Source: Lantana camara (Eukaryota; Streptophyta; Magnoliopsida; Lamiales; Verbenaceae). Taken from it: a DNA stretch of 64,000 nt. The stretch lies in NCBI GenBank assembly GCA_037501455.1, contig CM074862.1, positions 86,079,501-86,143,500 on the forward strand, written 5' to 3'. Of this stretch, positions 12,217 to 24,839 are shown piece after piece (position 1 is the first letter of the stretch; each line of letters begins with the position of its first letter). Position numbers and translations under genes: made by a program. Under the pieces are notes generated by a model. That model had not been told where the DNA came from. It made no database searches and worked only from the letters and a program-made list of their open reading frames with translations.

Positions 12217-12586
12217 TCGGACAATTTCTCAAAAATCCCCAAGTGTAAACTGAATTTCCTTGTCACTCCCCAATTTTGAAAAAGTTCCTGTTCACTCCCC
12301 AATTGAAAAACAAAATTTCTTTTCACTCCCCAAGGTTGTATAATAATTCAGGAATTGCGTACATTTTTTAGGGAATTGCGTATAAAAATCCCAGAATCTC
12401 GTATATACGAGATTCCGGGATTTTTATACGCAATTCCCTAAAAAATGTACGCAATTCCTAAAGACAATGTACGAACCTGTACTATTTGTGGGGACCTAAA
12501 AGGAATTTTGTTTTTCAATTGGGGATTGAATGAGAACTTTTTCAAAATTGGGGACCTAAAAGGAATTTTTTCAAATTTTTGGTACT
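12217..12586. mobile_element. Foldback (hairpin) MITE
   Basis: The sequence folds on itself around 12404/12405, with near-perfect inner arms (12354-12404 and 12405-12455) and looser outer arms rich in CTCCCC / GGGGA(C/T). Flanking ATTCAAATT (12208-12216) and ATTCAAATA (12587-12595) could be a 9-bp target duplication with one mismatch, as in Mutator-like elements. The boundaries are less certain than the hairpin. Confidence 0.6.
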
Positions 12587-12686
12587 ATTCAAATATTTTC
12601 CCAAATTAAAATTTCAACATCAAACTTGCACCATCACTTTGTGTTTTTTTTTAAGAAAAATAATTTATTTTGATGAGAAAAACTAA

Positions 12687-12944
12687 CGGGGCACTTCCCA
12701 AAAACTCCCCATGAGTTTGAGAAGTTCCTTTTTACTCCCCATTTTCAAATACATCATTTGGGGGTTTCAGGTACGTGATTCTGGGATTTAGGTACGCGAT
12801 TCTGGGATTTAGATACTCCCCATTTTCAAATACATCATTTGGGGATTTAGATACGCGATTCTTGAGTTTTTATATATTATTTTTTAAAATGGAGAGTTAA
12901 GAGGAATTGGAGTTATCATTTGGGGAGTTTTCGGGAATTCCCCG
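12687..12944. mobile_element. Mutator-type foldback MITE
   Basis: The terminal inverted repeats start CGGGG and share an AAAACTCCCCA block. They are flanked by AAAAACTAA (12678-12686) and AAAAACTTA (12945-12953), a 9-bp duplication with one change. 258 bp, no coding capacity. It contains an internal repeat of the CATTTTCAAATACATCATTTG type at about 12742 and 12817. Confidence 0.65.
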
Positions 12945-12953
12945 AAAAACTTA

Positions 12954-13790
12954 AACTAAACTCTAAAACTCAACTTCCAACGCAAAGACTTAAAAGAACC
13001 TAAAAAAGTAATGATGTTGAGGGATCTATGAAGAGACTTAATTTTCACTAATTAATTGACCTAAATCTGCTCTACGACCACCCTCTCAAATCTATGTTTT
13101 TGTTGTTCTTTCAAATCTACATCGTAAATCTGTTATGTCACTATCTTCTTAGATCATCTATTTGGAAGATATCGATCAATTTGGAAAATAAATCTACGTA
13201 TTCCATGAGATCTAAAAGATATCGATCTATCTATTTGGCTAAATCGAAAATGGACTACACTACTTTAGTAGAATTAGATCTTACCTAGTGACATTTACTA
13301 GTTGAATGCTCTAATCTCTTCAATCTTCAAGAGAATGAAGAGACATAAGAAATAAGTATCGTAAAATCATTCAAAGGGAGAAAGGAATTATTGAAAGAGA
13401 GATTTGAAATAATTCTACTGCTGCCCTAAAGAGAGATTTGTAGAAATCTAAGTTTTTGTCTTTCCGCTTTGTTAAACCTTCTCAAATACGATAAAATGGA
13501 GTAATTTAGTTGTTTTATACTATCTTAATTTAGATTATTTCTATGAATCGAGATTAATTATGTTTTGGTATATTTGCTTCAATAATTGCTAGGTAAAAAT
13601 CCAATGTCTTCCAACTTATAAATGAACTTGGAATATTTAGAACTATCGATACTAAATGAACGAGAAAAAATAAAGAAATCATGAAATGATTCTGATATGT
13701 TGATATGTTGATTATGGTTACAGCCTTTTTATCAGTGTCTTTTCGTAAGACATACTTGTTCACCGTCCTTTTTATTTTATCATTAATTTC
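12954..13790. other. Intergenic DNA, nothing recognised
   Basis: AT-rich sequence with repeated ATCTATTTGG / GATATCGATC motifs at 13155-13250. The short open frames here resemble no protein I know. Confidence 0.4.
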
Positions 13791-13799
13791 CGTTCATAA

Positions 13800-14111
13800 A
13801 ATTAATCCTGCGAATTTCGACGGGATGTCCGTCGGAAACAGTGAACTTCGAGGGAATTCCGACGGGATTCTATTCGTAGGAAAACCCCTTCTCGGAATTC
13901 AAAAACCGATGGAAAACTGAGGGAATTTCGAGGGAAAATAAAACCGGAAAATTAAATAAAATAAATTATTTACAACGGAAATCCCGTCGGATTTATCAAA
14001 TTAAAAAAAATAAATTAGACATTTTCGATGGGAATTTCCTCGAAATCCCGTCGGATTTGTTAAAAAAAATAATAAAATTAAACAATTGGATATGTTGTTT
14101 TTTTTGTAGTG
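13800..14111. mobile_element. CACTA-type element end (relic)
   Basis: Repeated (CC)CGTCGGA / GAATTTCGAGGGAA motifs in both orientations, typical of subterminal repeats of plant CACTA elements, lead to a terminus reading TTTTTTGTAGTG at 14100-14111, the complement of CACTACAAAAAA. No matching left end is visible, so it is a truncated copy or its partner has decayed. Confidence 0.55.
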
Positions 14112-14131
14112 AGGACTTAACACGCACACCG

Positions 14132-14174
<43 letters not shown>

Positions 14175-14450
14175 ATATATATAATATTATTTAATTATGA
14201 TATTGGATATGTTGTTTATGAGAAATGAAAATTGAATATTATATATGCCTTTAATCTTACTCCATCCTTTGTTTCATTTTGATGTCTCCACACATTTCCC
14301 ATTTCTATGAAAGTTTCATATCTTTTTTTTTTTTTTTCCTTTTTTGGAGCTAAATTACATGTCCTTGCATTTCATTTGGAAATTGCTTTACTAATAATAA
14401 TTTTTCCACCAAAATATGAGTGCTTTCAATGCTCACATCTGACCGGAAGT

Positions 14451-14484
<34 letters not shown>

Positions 14485-17400
14485 TATAGATATAGTTGAA
14501 TTATGCTGTTAGAAAAAGAATGAATATAACAGTCATATACGGACATAACTTTTCATGCTCGAAAAATCAAAGATTGCAAGGAACCCTTTGTCCACAAGTT
14601 TTGTATATATTATATATAATTGAGTCAAGAAAGTATAAAGCAAGCACTAATGTTGAACTGTTTTGTCAAAACCTAGATTTTCTGCAAAAATATTACAATC
14701 ATTACGCTACACTACGTTGTTGGTTTTGTCTTCGTTTCAATATTATTATTACGTGCTACCTTTTTGACCCTTTTTCCCTTGTTTTGCCCCACTAATTAAC
14801 GTGCTTTAAGCCTGAGTGAGTGGTTTGAAGATTTATATATATATTTGGCAAAGATCGCTCGTCCCTAACACGTTTAGTCGCAATTATGATGATTTGGAAT
14901 TTCTGCTTTTGCAATTGGGACAAACGCATTTGACCAAATTAGAGGGCAATTAATATCTAATGATTATTGTTAGTGTTCTTACTGGTGAAAGTCGTACATA
15001 GCCATGTTCGGGTTTGGTGATTAATGGGGAGAGGCACAAAATCTTGAGGATCTAATCATTGTTTTTCATCTTCAACAAATAAATCAGAGTAAAAATTTAA
15101 GTTCCCAACTCTTTTTCATACATATATCTGCGCTAGCGATTTTTTATTAGTATAAGATTTGAAGTTTTTCGGGTTGGACCCACAAATGTTACAATTTCGC
15201 ATTAATTGATAAATTACTTGTTTATTTAAAATATTTAAGCAACCTTACTTCATTAACTTGGATGAATTTTTCAAAATACAACATTAAATCAAAATTTTAG
15301 AATTTACAGCTATATTAGTCTATCATCGATTCAAATCAAGAGTCAAGACTAATAAACTTCGAAAAAATTCGAGATTACTTAGGCGGCACAGAAGATGCAA
15401 CATAATCTCATCGCTCTCTTTTTTCCCTTCACGAAGAGCTACGACAATCTCCTCAATAAATATATGGGAGAATTTTAAATTCTTGATTTTAAAAGAAATA
15501 AGTACTAATTTTCTCATTCCATCTCCCGAACAAGTTAGTACATGGGGTAGAATTAAATGCTTAATTTGAAAAGAACTAAATACTAAATGAATCTTTCCTA
15601 TCTTTAAGAATCCATTAGATCATTCTCAAATATCTTGACATTTATGATTTATAGATACGAACACAGAACAACACGGATATGATAATATGAATTTTTTATA
15701 TGAAGAATGTTTCACATGATACGACACTAAAAAAATATTATTTTCAAAAGTATGTAGGCATCATTATCGAACACACCGAGGTGATCAATCACAAATCAAA
15801 ACCCTCCATTTGCCTTGCTTTTAGCTTCGTCCCTTATCTGAGTTTTGACTCTGAAAAATTTTCACAATTTTCTCATCATCATATGCACGTGATATATACA
15901 CCTACAAATAAAAGGGTGAGCATGCCAATCAAGAACCATTGGATAAACATGCATATCTTTTGAGCACTACGTGCATATTCACATAATCATTATGATTCAT
16001 GAATTTCAAATGATATTGTAATCTTGGTCATAATTAATACACCACCCATCCACCCACTACTACCCCACCCTCAAAATAATATTCGAAATTCTATAGATTT
16101 AATTACTTCATCGGAACAATAATTACGTTTTTATGAATCCACAAGATAAGAATTAAATAATAATACCCAACTACACACATTATCTATTCAAATTCCAAAT
16201 CATTATATATATATGGCGTCAGAAATATTTCTTTTTTACTGATTTATTTATCGCATGACGATCTATCACTGACAGAATAATTAGTTTTTTTTTTTAAATA
16301 AAAAATAAATTCAGATCACTCGAATTCATGAGTTACCAATTTGCAAATATAAATACTTACTATTTAAGTTATCCGTTGGTCTCATAAATTGTAAATTTAA
16401 GAAAACAAAACAACCCTTTAAATTTTAAAAAGAAAAGTTACTTTTGAAATGTTTTTGGGTTGCGATTTAAGAATTTATTCCCTTCTATTTGAAAAAAAAA
16501 TAATAAATCTTGTATTTATATTAAAAAAATCATAAATAAAACCCAGTTTTGCTGAGACAGCGTCAAGATCCCCCACTATATATGGTTTAGGTGGAAGCAA
16601 GAAGAAGCTAGTAAGAGCATGTTGTCATAGGGACAAGATGTTGTGATCTTTATTTTGATCACTCATTAAATTAAGGAATAAATTTGATTAGACAACAACT
16701 TTATTGATAATATATTTTTCTTGATGATTAAGGAAAGCACGAGATTAGTTGAAATCGTCTAATTGTATGATGGCAAGAACAGATCTTAATTAAGGTGATT
16801 GTTATCATACACTTTCTGAGGTTTATTTGATTTTAGTGATCAATCAATAGTTATGACTTATTATACACCCAAATAAGGGTTTTTTTTTACTATGCCAAAG
16901 AATGTCTGAAAATATATTCATGGAACACATATGTCATATTAGATGTGAAAAAATAGAAAGATTTATTTAGTTCTTGGTAAAGTTTTAATTTCGATGTTTT
17001 GGGTAATAATCCTGAGTTCGAATTCTTCTAATTACTATGGGGATGTATTCTTAAACAAAATTAAGTTCGTTGGACGGCTGGGAATTAGTGAATGTATTAA
17101 TTTTGAAATTACGGATATTATTGGTACTTTTTATTGGTGCATTATTTTTGTAACTGTTAAATGATTGGAATTTCAAAATAAATGTGTGTTACATAATTTT
17201 TGTAAATAATATTTTGAAACATTCTGAAAATTACAAAAATGTTAATACTAACCGGCACATAAATTTGTAGTGATCTAAAAGTTGCAAAAACAATCAAACT
17301 AAATGAGCGAATAGCACCCAAAACCTTATGGTTTTTAAAAGTGGCACGAAAAACCTTGGGATTTGAAATATAATTCATAAAACTTCTTGGTTTTAAACTC

Positions 17401-17500
17401 CTTTTCACTGTCCCTTCATATTCGCCAGGTACATTTTGAAGGGTGAAATCTCGTAATTGTCTCATTTATATTATAACCCATCCTTTTATCATATTTCCAA
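14112..17500. other. AT-rich intergenic DNA without recognisable gene
   Basis: It contains (TA)n runs at 14133-14182 and 14453-14481, a T tract near 14320, and many short open frames without similarity to known proteins. The stretch 17240-17470 has phrases like AAAACCTTATGG and AAAACCTTGGG, which recall degenerate Mutator-type MITEs, but no ends could be defined. Confidence 0.4.
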
Positions 17501-17559
17501 CAAATTTTACCCTAAATCAAAATCAAAATCACTAACATTTCCATTGCACCAGTGCCATC

Positions 17560-17850
17560 TTACCATGCTTTAAGGATTCCTTTATTAAGAGAAGCTAAAA
17601 TACAAAGTCAAGTCACTATTGATGCTATATGAGCTAAATGGATTAAATGTGGGTGGCACCAAGTTTGTGAAGGAGCCCTTCATCAATACTTTGAAGAATT
17701 GATCAAACCCCTTGTGCTAGAAGACCTTTTCGGGCTAATCCATATTGGGACATCATAAAACTCGAACATGGGATGAATACGGGAAGTCGCTCTTGCTAGA
17801 AACTCGAGCGGAGAGGACCTGAGGACAGGTCTTTTTTAAGGGGGAGAGGT
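17560..17850 (+). mobile_element. Chromovirus (Ty3/gypsy) 3' internal remnant with polypurine tract
   Basis: A decayed reading frame ends in residues resembling the C-terminal end of chromovirus polyproteins (a TRTWDEYG-like stretch followed by an acidic tail at about 17765-17820). It is followed by a purine-rich tract (17838-17850) and an LTR start TGTAACACCCCG at 17851. Several stops interrupt it. Confidence 0.5.
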
Positions 17851-18768
17851 TGTAACACCCCGACTTTTCGGCCATACAGGTATGGCGTCACGAGTGTACT
17901 AAGTGCGCATTTAAATTAATTAAGTATGCGATTATATGATTTAAATGATATTTGAATATTTGTTATATGCCCTATGTTTATAATTTGAACGTTTAAAACC
18001 TTTTCAACTCGTTTTTAATCCGTTTAACTTCTTTTTCAATTTTGATTTCTATGACAACGTGCTATGCATGAAATAGGTGAATTATAAATGTGTCTATAAG
18101 CTTACACTTATTTTAGAACTTGTTTACTTTGGTTCATATTTGTTTTGGTGAAACGGAACTTAAAGGAGTTAAAGAGCATTTAGCGCACCTTGGGTTCTGG
18201 GTGGCGTAACTTGAGCTCGAGAATTCGGATTTGAATTCTGACACCTCCGTTGGACTCGTTTCGACGGTTCGGATCCAATGGAATAACCTTATATTGTTCT
18301 AGAATATTTTGTAACTAAACTCCTTAAGTTCTAGACAAGGGTTTTTGAGATTTATGCTATGATTTGTGAGATTTAATTGTGTTTCTAGCTTTTAATACAT
18401 GATATCTTCTATGCTTCTAGTTTTCTTGATTATTCATGTTCATTGATGGTAGATTTGGCCAGATTTATCATTGATTGAATTCTGCATAAAAATCTCATGC
18501 TGAAACTGATCCGTAATCGTCAGTCTAAGCTATGACCATGGATTAACCATCACTAGAGTGTATTTTTATATGCTTGATTTGTGTTGGGAAGCATGCAAAC
18601 TAGTTTAAATGATCTGAGCTTGTGAGTTCATTGGCTAAGATTGGTGTCCTTTTCGTGCTTTAATGTTGCCTTTAAATCAAATCTTGAGATCGTATCTACG
18701 AGGTTGTTTATTGGTTAGGGAGTTGATTAAAGATTGTATCTTAATCACCGATTAAGTTATAAAGGACG
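17851..18768 (+). repeat. Chromovirus-type LTR fragment and adjoining LTR relics
   Basis: It begins TGTAACACCCCGAC right after the polypurine tract, the typical start of Tekay/Del-type LTRs. A clear right end is not found, because another LTR inserted at 18769 and older LTR material lies from about 18290. The boundary between relics is uncertain. Confidence 0.45.
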
Positions 18769-20323
18769 TGATGGGCGTCGAAACCGCCAAAAATAATTCC
18801 CAAGTACCGAATACAAATAAATTGCAAATAGTGGTAAAAGGGGTAGATACACGGAGAGATTGAACGGTATTGTGACTTTCTATTAAACCAAGGAACGAAA
18901 ACGAATAATTAAAAGGGGGGTTTTTAGAGATTTTTAACTAAGCTAACAACAATTAAATTAAACAAATAATAAAAACTAGTTAGATTAACAAATACTCAAG
19001 AACTAATAACGCAAAATGAATGGACAACAAATTAGTTGGGAAGTTCTTAATGATGCATAGACTACGATCATTGACTCAAAGATTTTCACTGGTTTAATAA
19101 TAGATTAGTTATAGTCACCAAGTACCTCTCGGTCCCTCGTTTCTTCTTAATTGTAGAACAATCAAAGACACTCCTAAAATTGTTCTCTAACTAATTAATA
19201 ACCCCTTCGAGACTCTCTCCGTGATTCAATTACTTAGTAGCATTAGACACCAAAGAAACACTAATTCTAACCGGTTATGCATAGACTCCTGCTTCACTCG
19301 ATTAGATCACAAGTTTCTCAACACGAAATCAGACAAACATTATGCCCTAGTATCGATCGCCACAAATACTAACTATCCAGTTAACACCACCAAATAAATT
19401 AGTTGGCTATATGCAAATTAACTAATTCAAGATTTGGCCAGAATCAAAGAATCAATTAACAAACAATGACAGTAAAACGGAAACAATACGAATATCATAA
19501 ACCAACTAATTAAAACGATTCGGTGTCACAAGTCTAGCATAATATTTGGAAATTCCCAACTAATACGAACCCTAGCTACTCATACTGAATTGAACAAACC
19601 AAATTTTGAATTAAAACCAACATAGTCTAGAGAAAAAGAATAAACTAAAGGAAAGAGATAAACTAGCTACTGCTGCATTCTCTTCCTATATGAGGCGTGT
19701 CAATTGTGTCCGCAAGCAACCTTGTTCTCACGCATATATGTAGTCCGAAGGTGCTAAACTTCCTCTTTCACTTTCTTCCCACGTTCTTCCATTATTGAGG
19801 CCATGAATTAAAATCCCCCACTTCTCTCAACGTTAGTAACCTCTCCCCACTTAATCCAAGGTACGTAACTCCCAAAATAAAGGCTTGGACTTATGTGAAA
19901 CTTGGAGTGATTTGGATTTTGGAATTAATGGGCCCGCACTTAGTACTCCTGCATGAGTGGTCTTAATACTTGGTAGGAATTGATGCCTCCTAGCCAATGT
20001 CTTATCTACAATTAATCCAAGAATCCTTTAAATCATATTTGAGGGTATGGGCTTCTTCTCCAAGTATGTAAAGTTGCTGCTAAACTCAGGCCCAAGTGCA
20101 TTTGTGAATTAGCTCTCTTTTAGGAAATTAAGGGCCTTGACATTCGCAGCAACAGAACTGAATTTTCCATGCCTCAATTAGTCAGAAGACTCTTGATTTC
20201 TACAAATTTGTGTTTCCTGCAAAGAAGCATATAATGCAATTCAATGTCCACAATTTTGAACTAGATAACGGGATAAAAATGTAACAATTAAGCTCGATAA
20301 TCCCGTAATTATACATCATATCA
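18769..20323 (+). repeat. Probable solo LTR
   Basis: It starts TGATGGGCGTCGAAACCGCC and ends CATATCA, with flanks GGACG (18764-18768) and GGATG (20324-20328), a 5-bp duplication with one transition. The outer sequences on the two sides read on as one older LTR relic, supporting insertion. The first 150 bp resemble the reverse complement of 20520-20669, so inserted and host sequences belong to one LTR family in opposite orientation. Confidence 0.55.
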
Positions 20324-20669
20324 GGATGAGGTTACCAGAGTTTGTTAGTGCTATAGCCAATCTATCATAGGATTAAGAGTTTATCTTTGCATCAATGATC
20401 GAATCAAAAGCATGAATCGAGAAAATCCCTTGGCTAGAGTTCTATTTTCCCGAACCAGTTTAAGTTTATGTTCTTTAGTTAGTTATTTAATTTTCTGCAC
20501 TTAGTTTATTACGTTAACCTCCCCTCTTCCTTTTATTTTATTGCTTGTTTGCTTGACTATCAGAGAATTATAGAACCATCCAATCTCTGTGAGATCGATC
20601 CTTTACCGCTATACACAATTTATTGTGTTGGTAGTTTAGGAATTTATTTGGTGGATTCGGCACCCATCA
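20324..20669 (-). repeat. Older LTR fragment, same family as 18769-20323, inverted
   Basis: On the minus strand it starts TGATGGGTGCCGAATCCACC at 20669 and continues with the same motif order as the 18769 LTR (TAAATTCC, AATAAATTG, GGTAAA, GAGATTG). It was split by the plus-oriented copy. Its other end lies somewhere left of 18768 and was not found. Confidence 0.5.
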
Positions 20670-21221
20670 GGCTAAAATTCCTTTGTTTCTCTCCTCCAAC
20701 TTCGAACAGCAGCAACAAGGACTGAAAGGCAAGCAAAAAGGCAACAAAATACCACAAAACCAACACAAGAACAAGCACAAAACAATCCCTAACAACTAGC
20801 ATACATGACAGTAACAAAAAGGAGGCAAAAGTTCATCTTCAAGCTTAAGAACTTCAAGTTCATCAATGGTGGGTTCAAAAGTACTTAATCAACATGCAAT
20901 CTAGGTTCGTAAATACATTAATGAAGGTCTTAAGAACATATAACATGCTTCAAATCTCAAGAAAACACAAGAAACACTCATGATTCATCAAATCTTCAAA
21001 ACCCTTTCTATTCATGTTCTAGCTCAAATCATGCTCAAATCTTGGTGAAATTAGCAAATCCTAGCTTAAAAGAACCACAACAAGAGGGATAACAAGAATC
21101 CATGCTTACCTATTTAATTGGAGAAGGAACGAAGGAGATACGTCCCCAAGGGTGAATAGTGGCTGGGTATTCCTCTTTTTCTTCTCCCTTATCTCGGTTT
21201 GCAGTAGCTTTTCCTCTCTCT
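20670..21221 (-). repeat. Degenerate LTR-like sequence
   Basis: Low-complexity AC-rich sequence with long adenine-rich stretches. Together with 23214-23400 it reads as one block interrupted by the copia solo LTR. I take it as a decayed large LTR in minus orientation; the family assignment is weak. No gene is seen. Confidence 0.3.
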
Positions 21222-23213
21222 TGTTAGGAATAGTGCCCTTAAAGCAGATGTTTGCTTTACTATTTCCTTGTGAAATCACAAACAATCTTTGAATAATAAA
21301 CGAGATGATTTTGTTCATAGGTAATCACTTCTTTATGTGTTTATTTAAGTCTATTTGGGTTGACTGTGTTTTACATGTATTGAACTCCCCTAATCCGATG
21401 AGGCCGTTAAGAACTTTGTCGTTATGGGAATGATACATGAAACAAGTTCTTAACTCCATAGGCGAGGATTAGAAACTTCTCCAAGTCAATGAGTCCGACA
21501 GACAGTGGGAGTGTCGACCTTGACTCTGCTGAGACTTGCTTATGTGATTATGTCCTTTTGAAGGATCACTCAGTTTCATGGAGTGATAAGTGCATACGTT
21601 GATGCGTTCATAATACATAAGGGTGATTGTTACAAGAACTTCATCACTGAGATGTCCCGCGTGAGAACATTCCTAAATGGGAAAGGAAGTTTCCTGAAAC
21701 TTCCAGATTAGGAAATATCTCACAGGTCAATGACGTGATTCATTAATCCTTAGACTTGAGATTCTGTAATGTCTCATATGAGCTAACTCTGTAATCTTTG
21801 ATATAGGCTCAAAAGGGTGTCGCCATATAGACACCTGAACCATGGCCTATGTTGGGATTACACAAGTGGCATATGTAGAATTCGTAGAATCGATAAAGGA
21901 TCTACACTTGTTAAGAACAAGAATGATCTCTTACTGATTAAGTTGTTCGTAGTCCATTAAACATTAAACCCTTGGCCAAGGTGGATAAAAGATCAAGACA
22001 TCTAGAAAATGGAGTTTTCTAGGATTGAGATCGAAATGGATATGAAACGAACTTAACTTTAAAGATCAAGAATATTTGGGCTCTAAGAATATTCCCATGC
22101 CTTAGTTCTTGATTGAGAGATGGAGTTGTAGGAGGATCGTATTTCACTAATTGTCATTGACTGAAAGGTTCTTCGATTCATTTCGTTATTCGGCTAGGGG
22201 TCACACACCCATTGCTAGATTACGGTAGTGTGATCTGTGAAGTGATTAATTAATTAGGGAATTAATTAATTGTTGTCACTGCTAATCGAATAATGAATCT
22301 AAAGGGTCACACACAAATGCCAGAACACGAGGGTTATGGTAGGATGTTAATATGATTAACGAAGGATCAAAATAGTTGATCGAAATGAGCATAGAACGAG
22401 GCTGATACCACGTGTCACGCGGCCAACGTGGCTGCCACGTGTCACGTACACTTAGCTTTACGCGTGTCCCATTTCTTGTGATTTATTTCACATGAGAATT
22501 CTTTTCTAGAATTAATTAATTAAATTGTAATTAATTAATTTTAGTCTTTTAATTAATTTTGAATTAATTGTTAAGACTATTCTCAAATAAACTTAACCCA
22601 ATAAATAATTAGTTGGGAATTAAATTATTTATTGAATATTGACTTTTAACTTTAGGAAAGTTGAAAAGTCCAACTTCCTATTGTAGGAGAGAGAAGGTTA
22701 TTCTTGCAAGACTTGGATAACAAATTGGGAACTTATTTTCTCCAATTAAATTAGGTAATTAGTGAGCAAGAAAACAAAGTCCACTAGGTTTATGAAACCC
22801 TAGGATTTTCGAACCGCCTAGTACTTATACTAGTGGTGGTGCTTCTCTTATTCTTTAGACCAACACTCACGAAGTGTTAAGTTTTTGAGAAAATCCAAAA
22901 GAAAAGTTTTCAAAGGAAAAATTATTCTAGCCTTAACACAAGCCATAGAACTAGCATTCTCACTCACTTGATCATGTTCTAGGTCTGGTGTGGATACGCT
23001 TTGGAGGGCTTCTACTTTGGAGTCTAATTCGAAGGTCGTTCGAGGGATTCCGCTTGAAAGGGTGTTCGTTAGGCGGTAACGACATCACTAGAAAGCTTCT
23101 AACTTAGTAAGTTTCTAAACACCCAACGTTACAGTACGAAAATTGCAAGACAACGATTAAACTTTTGGAAAATTTTAAACTTCCGCTGCTCAACTCTTTC
23201 GTGTTTTCCAATA
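21222..23213 (+). repeat. Solo LTR of the Ty1/copia family at 45-55 kb
   Basis: 1992 bp, beginning TGTTAGGAATAGTGCC and ending TTTTCCAATA. It is collinear with the LTRs at 45043-47048 and 53051-55017 read on the other strand. Perfect 5-bp flanking duplication TCTCT (21217-21221 and 23214-23218). There is no internal region, so it arose by LTR-LTR recombination. The terminal CA has become TA. Confidence 0.9.
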
Positions 23214-23400
23214 TCTCTCTCTAGCTGTGGTCGAAATCAGAGCTGAAGGAGTGGATACGGGGTTAAGTTGTGGTCATATGGGCCTAATAATGGGGTCATT
23301 TGGTTAAGAATTGAATAGGTTATGGTCAAAACCATAAAAGGTGGCAGTTTTACCTGAGGCTCTCGGTTCGGGCAAATTTTGGAGGTTCAAACGGGTTTAA
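23214..23400. repeat. Continuation of the LTR-like sequence broken by the solo LTR
   Basis: The right part of the sequence at 20670-21221: GCAGTAGC...TCTCT on the left joins CTAGCTGTGGTCG on the right after removal of the solo LTR. Ends fade into the AT-rich tandem repeats. Confidence 0.35.
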
Positions 23401-24020
23401 AAATATTAAAAATTCATATAGAATAACCTAGTTAACAAAGTATTTTTTACATTATTATCCATTCATAAATATTATATTTTAAACAAATAAATATATTAAT
23501 AAAGAATAAATAATATAAATATATATTTAAATTATAAAATCACAATGTGTGATGGTGGTGGGGGCTCCTTTTCTTAATTTTAATTGTTTTTATATAATTA
23601 TTATATTAAAATATAAATACAAAATTTTTTTGATTTATTATATTATAAATATTATATTAAAATAAATCAAAAAATATTAAAAATTCATATGGAATAACCT
23701 AATTGATAAACTATTTTTCACATTATTATTCATCCATAAATATTATATTTTAAATAAATATATAAAAAAGAATAAATTAATATTAATATATATTTAAATT
23801 ATAAAATCACAGTAATTTTTGTCTTATATAAATATTATTTTAAAATATAAATATAAATTTTTTTCAATTTATTAATTATAATTATTATATTAAAATAAAT
23901 CAAAAAAATATTTAAAATTCATATCAAATAACCTAGTTAACAAACTATTTTTACATTATTATCCATCCATAAATATTATATTTTAAATAAATAAATATAT
24001 TAATAAAGAAAATTAATATA
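23401..24020. repeat. AT-rich tandem repeat, three diverged copies
   Basis: A unit starting AAATATT(A/T)AAAATTCATAT, followed by AATAACCTA(G/A)TT, a CATTATTATCCAT block and ATAAATATTATATTTTAAA, starts at 23401, 23672 and 23906. The copies differ by indels (spacing 271 and 234 bp). Confidence 0.75.
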
Positions 24021-24839
24021 CCTTTGAATGGGCTGATATGTTTTGGAAAGCATGCCCAAATTCTTCCAAAAAATATTCATCATGTGCAAATTTCCCACCA
24101 AAAAGAGAAACTAGCGACTCTTAACTCTGTTTGGGACCAAAAGTGCATTTTTTTTTTGTTTGGGACTAAATTGGTCAAAAATTAAACGTCCAAGACCGCA
24201 AAAAATTGTGCAGGACGAAAAAAAATTTATGCCTATAGACTGTGGGACTAAAAATACAATTTTCTCAATTTTTTATATAAATATATTTTTTTAATTATTT
24301 CGACTACATAAATAAAATCAATTATAAAAATTAACATAAATCTGAAATAATACTCATTAGAGAAATACAAATAAGCAAATAGAATGCAAGATCAAATAAC
24401 AAATAGAATATAAAAAAGAGATAAAGAATAGGTAGTTAAAAGAAAGAATTACTTGATTTTAATATATATATATACATATGCATACCAAAATTAAGGACAA
24501 CTGTGAAATATCTTTACAAATATATTTATAAAGGACATGACAAAGTGATAATTAATATCATGTACAATGACAAACAAAATTTCAAAAATTAGATTAAAAA
24601 TTTCAAGATTCTAGATTGGGTGTCAGTTTAACAAATGATATGGAGATTTTTTGAATTTAATTTGAATTAGATTGATCCAATAGTTATCAATTTAGATCTA
24701 CATTTTTCAAAGTAGCAATACACAACTTATTGGTTGAATCAAAATTTGAAGGACATTTTGACTTGGGATCATTGCTCCAAAACAATGGCCCTTAAACATT
24801 TTTCAGTGTGTAAGAAAAGCAAAAAAATACAAAAAATTT
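24021..24839. other. Intergenic DNA with a possible degenerate MITE
   Basis: 24120-24265 has GGGACCAAA / GGGACTAAA phrases of a kind seen in Mutator-type MITEs, but no matching ends or duplication were found. The rest is AT-rich with no recognised gene. Confidence 0.35.
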
